This document shows positions 7,817-11,713 of a stretch of 11,713 bases of DNA, piece by piece. This stretch comes from Candidatus Cloacimonadota bacterium. Lineage in GTDB: Bacteria; Cloacimonadota; Cloacimonadia; Cloacimonadales; TCS61. The stretch spans positions 1 to 11,713 of the forward strand of contig JAQICU010000156.1 in NCBI GenBank assembly GCA_027858325.1, read 5' to 3'. The translations under genes and the position numbers were made by a program. The notes below the pieces were generated by a model, which saw only the letters and a list, made by a program, of their open reading frames with translations, was not told the DNA's origin and did no database searches. Every line of letters starts with the position of its first letter. Within the stretch, counting starts at the first letter, position 1.

Positions 7817-9202
7817 TCAATATCGATAATGCTCAGATTTGTATGGGCCGTTAACTGAAATCCCAACATATTTAGATTGCTTGTCAGTTAATTGTGTGAG
7901 TTTAACTCCAAGTTTTTCCAAATGTAAACGAGCTACTTCTTCATCCAATTTTTTATCCAGGAAGTAAACTCCGATCTCATGATCATTTTGCCAGAGGTCT
8001 ATTTGAGCCATCACCTGGTACGTGAATGAATTGCTCATCACAATCGAAGGATGTCCGGTTGCATTCCCCAAATTTACAAGTCTGCCTTCAGAAAGCAGAA
8101 TTATAGATTTTCCTTCCGGGAAAAAGATCTGATGTACCTGCGGTTTGATCTTCACCTTTTTCATGCCTGGAAGAGCATATAATTTATTTACCTGGATTTC
8201 ATTATCAAAGTGACCTATGTTGCAAACGATGGCATGGTCTTTCATCTGCTGCATGTGATCTGTAGTAATCACATCACAATTGCCGGTGGCAGTAACGAAA
8301 ATATCTCCTTCATCGATCACATTTTCCAGAAGTGTAACTTCAAAGCCTTCCATGGCTGCCTGCAGAGCACAAATCGGATCGATCTCGGTAATAACAACTC
8401 TAGCACCAAATCCACGCATGGATTGAGCACAGCCTTTGCCTACATCACCATATCCGCATACAACAACGACTTTACCTGCTACCATTACGTCGGTACCTCT
8501 TTTAATGCCGTCTACTAAAGATTCCCGGCAGCCGTACAGATTATCAAATTTGGATTTGGTTACCGAATCATTCACATTGATAGCAGGGAAGAGAAGCTCT
8601 CCTTTTTCCATCATTTGATAAAGACGATGGACACCGGTCGTTGTTTCTTCAGAAACACCTTTAATATCGGATGCGATCTTTTTCCAATTTCTATCACGGC
8701 AGGTTTTTAACATTTTGAATATTGCCAGAAGTTCTTCATTATCAGTTTTTTCTTCAACTACAGATTCATCATCCTGATAGGCTGCCGCCTTATGAATAAA
8801 TAATGTAGCATCACCACCGTCATCTACGATTAATTGTGGTCCTTTTCCATCAGGAAATGAAAGAGCCTGCAAAGTGCACCACCAGTATTCTTCGCTTGAT
8901 TCACCTTCCCAGGCAAAAACTGGAACACCTGACGCTGCGATTGCTGCAGCAGCATGATCTTGAGTTGAAAAAATATTGCAGCTAGCCCAACGTACATCAG
9001 CTCCCATTGCTACCAAAGTTTCAATGAGAACTGCTGTCTGTATTGTCATGTGCAGGCTGCCCATAATGCGGACATCCTGCAATGGTTTGGAATCTTTGTA
9101 TCTGGCGTGAAGTGCCATCAAACCCGGCATCTCAATTTCTGCTAAGGCGATTTCTTTTCGCCCGAAATCTGCCAGATTTATATCTTTTACTTTATAATTC
9201 AT
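7817..9202 (-). CDS. ahcY: S-adenosylhomocysteine hydrolase
   Basis: Reversibly splits S-adenosylhomocysteine into homocysteine and adenosine with tightly bound NAD. It is 461 aa from the chosen start. Visible landmarks are GSLHMTIQTAVLIETL near residue 48, NVNDSVTKSKFDNLYGCRESL (substrate and NAD contacts), the Rossmann motif CGYGDVGKG, CNIGHFDNEI, and the conserved terminal KSEHYRY, whose Lys and Tyr reach the NAD of the neighbouring subunit. The acidic insert around DDESVVEEKTDNEELL marks the longer bacterial type. I place the start at 9202 rather than at the in-frame ATG at 9223, because a strong AAGGAG lies 5 nt before the former while the latter has none. It is the third gene of the operon. 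Its presence implies that SAH is recycled by hydrolase rather than by a Pfs/LuxS route. Confidence 0.95.
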   Translation of the reverse strand: MNYKVKDINLADFGRKEIALAEIEMPGLMALHARYKDSKPLQDVRIMGSLHMTIQTAVLIETLVAMGADVRWASCNIFSTQDHAAAAIAASGVPVFAWEGESSEEYWWCTLQALSFPDGKGPQLIVDDGGDATLFIHKAAAYQDDESVVEEKTDNEELLAIFKMLKTCRDRNWKKIASDIKGVSEETTTGVHRLYQMMEKGELLFPAINVNDSVTKSKFDNLYGCRESLVDGIKRGTDVMVAGKVVVVCGYGDVGKGCAQSMRGFGARVVITEIDPICALQAAMEGFEVTLLENVIDEGDIFVTATGNCDVITTDHMQQMKDHAIVCNIGHFDNEIQVNKLYALPGMKKVKIKPQVHQIFFPEGKSIILLSEGRLVNLGNATGHPSIVMSNSFTYQVMAQIDLWQNDHEIGVYFLDKKLDEEVARLHLEKLGVKLTQLTDKQSKYVGISVNGPYKSEHYRY

Positions 9203-9207
9203 TGTTA

Positions 9208-9213
9208 CTCCTT
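9208..9213 (-). promoter_or_regulatory. ribosome binding site deciding the ahcY start
   Basis: Minus-strand AAGGAG sits 5 nt upstream of ATG 9202-9200. The longer reading frame starting at 9223 would contain this site within its coding sequence and lacks its own. Confidence 0.8.
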
Positions 9214-9252
9214 TTTTTAACATCTAGTCTTATGATTATTTTTATAAAAAGT

Positions 9253-10152
9253 TTATCTAAAGATAACACTTTTTCGAATTTTGCTTTTGCGTAACTCGAT
9301 TGATTTAGCAGTCACTTCTTTAACTCTTTCTAAACTAAATGCTTCCACACAAAATGATGCCATGATCGTACCATATATCATAGCATTGCGAATAGTATCT
9401 TTATCAAAATTATCCTTCTGGGCCAGATATCCCATGAAACCACCGGCAAAACTATCTCCTGCTCCGGTTGGATCAATGGCTCTTTTGACTGGATAGACAG
9501 GTGCAAAGAAAATGAAATTTTCTCCTATGCAGACTGAACCGTGTCCGCCACATTTAATGACCACTAGCTTTGGACCGAGAGAAAGAGCAATTTCTGCAGC
9601 CTGAAAAATATTAGCATCACCAATAAGCATTTTAATCTCTTCTTCATTGATAAAAAGGATATCAACTTTTTTGATTACTTTTAGAAGTGTTTCCTTTTTA
9701 CCTGAAATCCAGAAATTCATGGTGTCACAAGCCGTAATTTTGGAATTTTGCATTTGATTTAAAACACTCAATTGCAGAACTGGATCAATATTCCCTAAGA
9801 ACACATAATCACATTTTTTGTAATTATCAGAAATACTGGGATTGAATTCAGCAAAAACATTAAGCTGGGTATCAAGAGTTTCAGCCTGATTTAAATCATT
9901 ATAAACTCCCTTCCAACGAAATGTTTTGCCTGCCGCTATTACCATTCCTTCCGTATCAATCTCATTAGATTCAAGAAGTTCAATATGTTCTTTGGGGAAA
10001 TCTGCGCCGACCACACCTACGATATTAGTTTTACAAAAGTTTTTACTGGCCATTGAAGTATAAACGGTAGAACCACCCAGAACGTCTACTCTTTCACCAA
10101 AAGGAGTAATTATAGAGTCCAGAGCGATTGAGCCTACGATCAATAAACTCAT
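9253..10152 (-). CDS. PfkB-family kinase, possibly an adenosine or nucleoside kinase
   Basis: Ribokinase/PfkB-fold ATP-dependent kinase, 299 aa, full length. The N-terminal substrate motif reads LGGSTVYTS (25-33), with Tyr where sugar kinases usually have Asn. The NxxE metal motif is N169-E-E-E172. The C-terminal signature DPTGAGDSFAGGFMG (227-241) contains the anion hole and catalytic base Asp233. TLDTQLNVF (92-100) and ACDTMNFWI (141-149) belong to a PfkB subgroup usually annotated only as a sugar kinase. Its ATG overlaps the metK stop by 4 bp (ATGA) and ahcY follows about 50 bp downstream. AhcY releases adenosine and its equilibrium favours SAH synthesis, so a kinase placed between metK and ahcY most simply removes adenosine as AMP. 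The kinase fold is secure; the substrate is inference, and another nucleoside or a sugar cannot be excluded. Confidence 0.85.
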   Translation of the reverse strand: MSLLIVGSIALDSIITPFGERVDVLGGSTVYTSMASKNFCKTNIVGVVGADFPKEHIELLESNEIDTEGMVIAAGKTFRWKGVYNDLNQAETLDTQLNVFAEFNPSISDNYKKCDYVFLGNIDPVLQLSVLNQMQNSKITACDTMNFWISGKKETLLKVIKKVDILFINEEEIKMLIGDANIFQAAEIALSLGPKLVVIKCGGHGSVCIGENFIFFAPVYPVKRAIDPTGAGDSFAGGFMGYLAQKDNFDKDTIRNAMIYGTIMASFCVEAFSLERVKEVTAKSIELRKSKIRKSVIFR

Positions 10153-11312
10153 TTTAGCTTTGCAGCTTTTTTCTTCAGAATATCAATTTTATCTGTTTTT
10201 TCCCAGGTAAATTCATCTAATTCCCGACCAAAATGACCATATGAAGCAGTAAGTTGATAGATTGGACGCCGCAAATTAAGATGATTGATTATCCCATTTG
10301 GAGTCAGTGAAAAAGTTTCACGAACAATATCCATCAATTTATCATCCGGAATTATTCCTGTGCCGAATGTATTTACAAAAACCGAGACAGGCTCAGCTAC
10401 ACCAATCGCATAAGCAAGCTGGACTTCACACTCTTTTGCCAGTTCAGCTGCCACAATATTTTTGGCAATATACCTGGCACAATAAGCTGCACTTCTATCC
10501 ACTTTAGATGGATCTTTCCCGGAAAATGCTCCTCCGCCATGTCTGCCCATTCCACCATAAGTATCAACGATTATTTTTCTGCCGGTAAGACCGGCATCAG
10601 CTTGAGGTCCACCTATAATGAAAGCACCAGTAGGATTAACATGAATAGTTGTTTCCTTGTCAACATACACTCCGCAAACCGGTTTTATTACATATTTGAT
10701 GATATCAGCTTCAATCTTATCGTGAGTAACCTCTGGGCTGTGCTGATTCGACACCACAATAGTATGAATTCTTTTAGGAACGATACCATCGTATTCAACA
10801 GTAACTTGAGATTTACCATCCGGTCCCAAATATGGTAGAGATCCGTTCTTTCTAACCTCAGCAAGTTTCTTTGTAAGTCCATGAGCCAACATAATGGGTA
10901 ATGGCATTAACTGTGGAGTCTCATTAACGGCATAGCCAAACATCATACCTTGATCCCCGGCTCCTTGCTCCTTATGCAAACCAGTTCCAGCAGTAACTCC
11001 CTGGCTTATATCCGGTGATTGCGGTACAATACTGGAAAAGACTCCGCAATTTCCCGCATCAATTCCCAGCTTGCTGTGATCATAACCAATTTCGTAAAGC
11101 GTCTTTCTGACAATTTGATCAACATCAACAAACCCTTGTGTTGTAATTTCTCCAAAAACCCAGACAGCCCCATTTTTTGTCGCTGTTTCAGCAGCAACCC
11201 TTGATTCTGGATCTTGCCTTAGACATTCATCAAGAATTGCATCACTAATCTGATCACAAATTTTATCCGGATGACCTTCTGTAACCGATTCCGAAGTGAA
11301 TAAACTTTTCAT
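10149..11312 (-). CDS. metK: S-adenosylmethionine synthetase
   Basis: Makes SAM from methionine and ATP, releasing phosphate and pyrophosphate. It is 387 aa, the normal length, with all main signatures: SESVTEGHPDK (7-17) with the catalytic His14; the hexapeptide GAGDQG (117-122); the glycine-rich loop GGGAFSGKD (259-267); and the DRSAAYCARY segment (272-281). It is a homotetrameric cytoplasmic enzyme in other bacteria. It is the first gene of the six-gene methyl-cycle operon. The GGAG ribosome site (11318-11321) is 5 nt from the ATG, and a sigma70-like promoter is visible at 11334-11362. No SAM-I, SAM-II or SAM-IV-like riboswitch core was seen upstream. Confidence 0.98.
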   Translation of the reverse strand: MKSLFTSESVTEGHPDKICDQISDAILDECLRQDPESRVAAETATKNGAVWVFGEITTQGFVDVDQIVRKTLYEIGYDHSKLGIDAGNCGVFSSIVPQSPDISQGVTAGTGLHKEQGAGDQGMMFGYAVNETPQLMPLPIMLAHGLTKKLAEVRKNGSLPYLGPDGKSQVTVEYDGIVPKRIHTIVVSNQHSPEVTHDKIEADIIKYVIKPVCGVYVDKETTIHVNPTGAFIIGGPQADAGLTGRKIIVDTYGGMGRHGGGAFSGKDPSKVDRSAAYCARYIAKNIVAAELAKECEVQLAYAIGVAEPVSVFVNTFGTGIIPDDKLMDIVRETFSLTPNGIINHLNLRRPIYQLTASYGHFGRELDEFTWEKTDKIDILKKKAAKLK

Positions 11313-11333
11313 AATTTCTCCAGGAAATATATA

Positions 11334-11362
11334 ATTTTATGCTTTTAAATGAAATGTGTCCA
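11334..11362 (-). promoter_or_regulatory. predicted sigma70-like promoter of the metK operon
   Basis: On the minus strand TGGACA (11362-11357) and TAAAAT (11339-11334) are separated by exactly 17 bp. Each hexamer matches the consensus at five of six bases. Transcription would start near 11327, leaving a leader of about 15 nt that still contains the GGAG ribosome site. So short a leader leaves no room for a riboswitch. Confidence 0.55.
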
Positions 11363-11371
11363 GGAATGGAG

Positions 11372-11398
11372 GTAATGTTTATTCGCAATAAACATCAC
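11372..11398. promoter_or_regulatory. 27-bp palindrome upstream of the metK promoter, candidate operator
   Basis: ATGTTTATT (11375-11383) and AATAAACAT (11387-11395) are perfect 9-bp inverted repeats around CGC. Beyond one mismatch (a G-U pair in RNA) two more pairs extend the symmetry to 27 bp. The palindrome ends 9 bp upstream of the predicted -35 box and centres near -58, a position typical of activator sites. No T-run follows on the minus strand, which argues against an intrinsic terminator for the upstream gene. The binding protein is unknown. Confidence 0.5.
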
Positions 11399-11470
11399 GA
11401 CATAACATACTAGTGTCATTATAGATAATTTACTATTGGTTACTTCTTTCCTATTTTAGGCAAAAGAATC

Positions 11471-11713
11471 TCATTTCTTTTTTGACAAAATGTAAACATC
11501 GCTTGTTGTAATATCTTGTACCGATAAATTTACAAATCTATTCGAAATCTGATTTATTTTTAATTTGTTTTGCAGCTTTACAGGTATATTTATTAAAATC
11601 TTAAAATTATACTTCGAATGTAACTCAATATGTTTTGATAAAGGTTGCCTATTAATCAGGAAATTCTTCCCACCTTTTACAATATGCCATTCAAAATCAC
11701 TAAATGTCCAATG
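11471..11713 (-). CDS. C-terminal fragment of a probable class I SAM-dependent methyltransferase (runs off the window)
   Basis: A continuous minus-strand reading frame enters from the window edge and ends at TGA (11473-11471), giving 80 residues. The visible sequence includes DFEWHIVKGGKNFLINRQPL (6-25), then KHIELHSKYNFKILINIP (27-44), and finishes with NRFVNLSVQDITTSDVYILS (58-77). This pattern (EWHyvKGG.NyxxNR, a terminal beta segment, then LSxxDxTTS) resembles, from memory, the C-terminus of methyltransferases found in surface-glycan gene clusters. The catalytic Rossmann half lies outside the window, so the assignment cannot be confirmed here. The gene ends 158 bp before metK on the same strand. 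It may simply be a neighbour, since a promoter appears to intervene. Confidence 0.6.
   Translation of the reverse strand, partial: HWTFSDFEWHIVKGGKNFLINRQPLSKHIELHSKYNFKILINIPVKLQNKLKINQISNRFVNLSVQDITTSDVYILSKKK

Noticed and set aside
11313..11470. Possible SAM riboswitch upstream of metK
   Set aside because: No recognisable SAM-I, SAM-II, SAM-IV or SAH aptamer core on the minus strand, and the best promoter leaves only a very short leader.
11482..11512. Plus-strand TTGACA followed by TGTAAT, a possible promoter reading right
   Set aside because: The spacing is 19 bp and it lies antisense inside the end of the partial methyltransferase frame, so it is most likely chance.

Overview
The window is AT-rich bacterial DNA with dense, mostly minus-strand coding. 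The UDP-sugar genes and a secreted protein with a type I signal peptide suggest a Gram-negative-type bacterium that makes surface glycans. An orphan four-helix-bundle (23S intervening-sequence-type) protein and a split, cobalamin-dependent methionine synthase suggest a Cloacimonadota/Bacteroidota-like or deeper-branching anaerobic lineage. That placement is inference only; no rRNA or tRNA is present to confirm it.

Left part (1-3804). A UDP-glucuronate 4-epimerase-type NAD-dependent epimerase (45-995, minus) and UDP-glucose 6-dehydrogenase (2482-3804, minus) together would convert UDP-glucose to UDP-glucuronate and then UDP-galacturonate for polysaccharide. Between them lie a plus-strand gene for a secreted protein with a charged repeat region and a Tyr/Trp-rich C-terminal half (1200-1991), and a small four-helix-bundle gene (2048-2419, minus). 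The small gene is bracketed on both sides by degenerate tandem repeats with an exact 8-bp period. The two arrays share a consensus but lie in opposite orientation, so array-gene-array (about 1994-2486) looks like one inserted module. This is the most unusual structure in the window.

Right part (3905-11312, all minus). A tightly packed six-gene operon, transcribed from right to left, encodes the complete activated methyl cycle: metK (SAM synthetase), a PfkB-family kinase (probably nucleoside-directed), ahcY (S-adenosylhomocysteine hydrolase), metF (methylene-THF reductase), a stand-alone methionine synthase reactivation-domain protein that starts at TTG, and a metH core gene lacking that domain. 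Gaps run from an 8-bp overlap to about 50 bp. The cycle runs: SAM is used by methyltransferases, SAH is split to homocysteine and adenosine, the kinase plausibly removes adenosine, MetF supplies methyl-THF, MetH with its partner regenerates methionine, and MetK remakes SAM. No SAM or cobalamin riboswitch is visible. Upstream of metK there is a good sigma70-like promoter and, just 5' of it, a near-perfect 27-bp palindrome that could be an operator.

Right edge (11471-11713, minus). The window ends inside an open reading frame that gives the last 80 residues of a protein resembling the C-terminus of glycan-cluster class I methyltransferases.

No CRISPR array, insertion sequence with transposase, rRNA, tRNA or origin was found. 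No gene-free stretch exceeds 300 bases; the longest is 996-1199.
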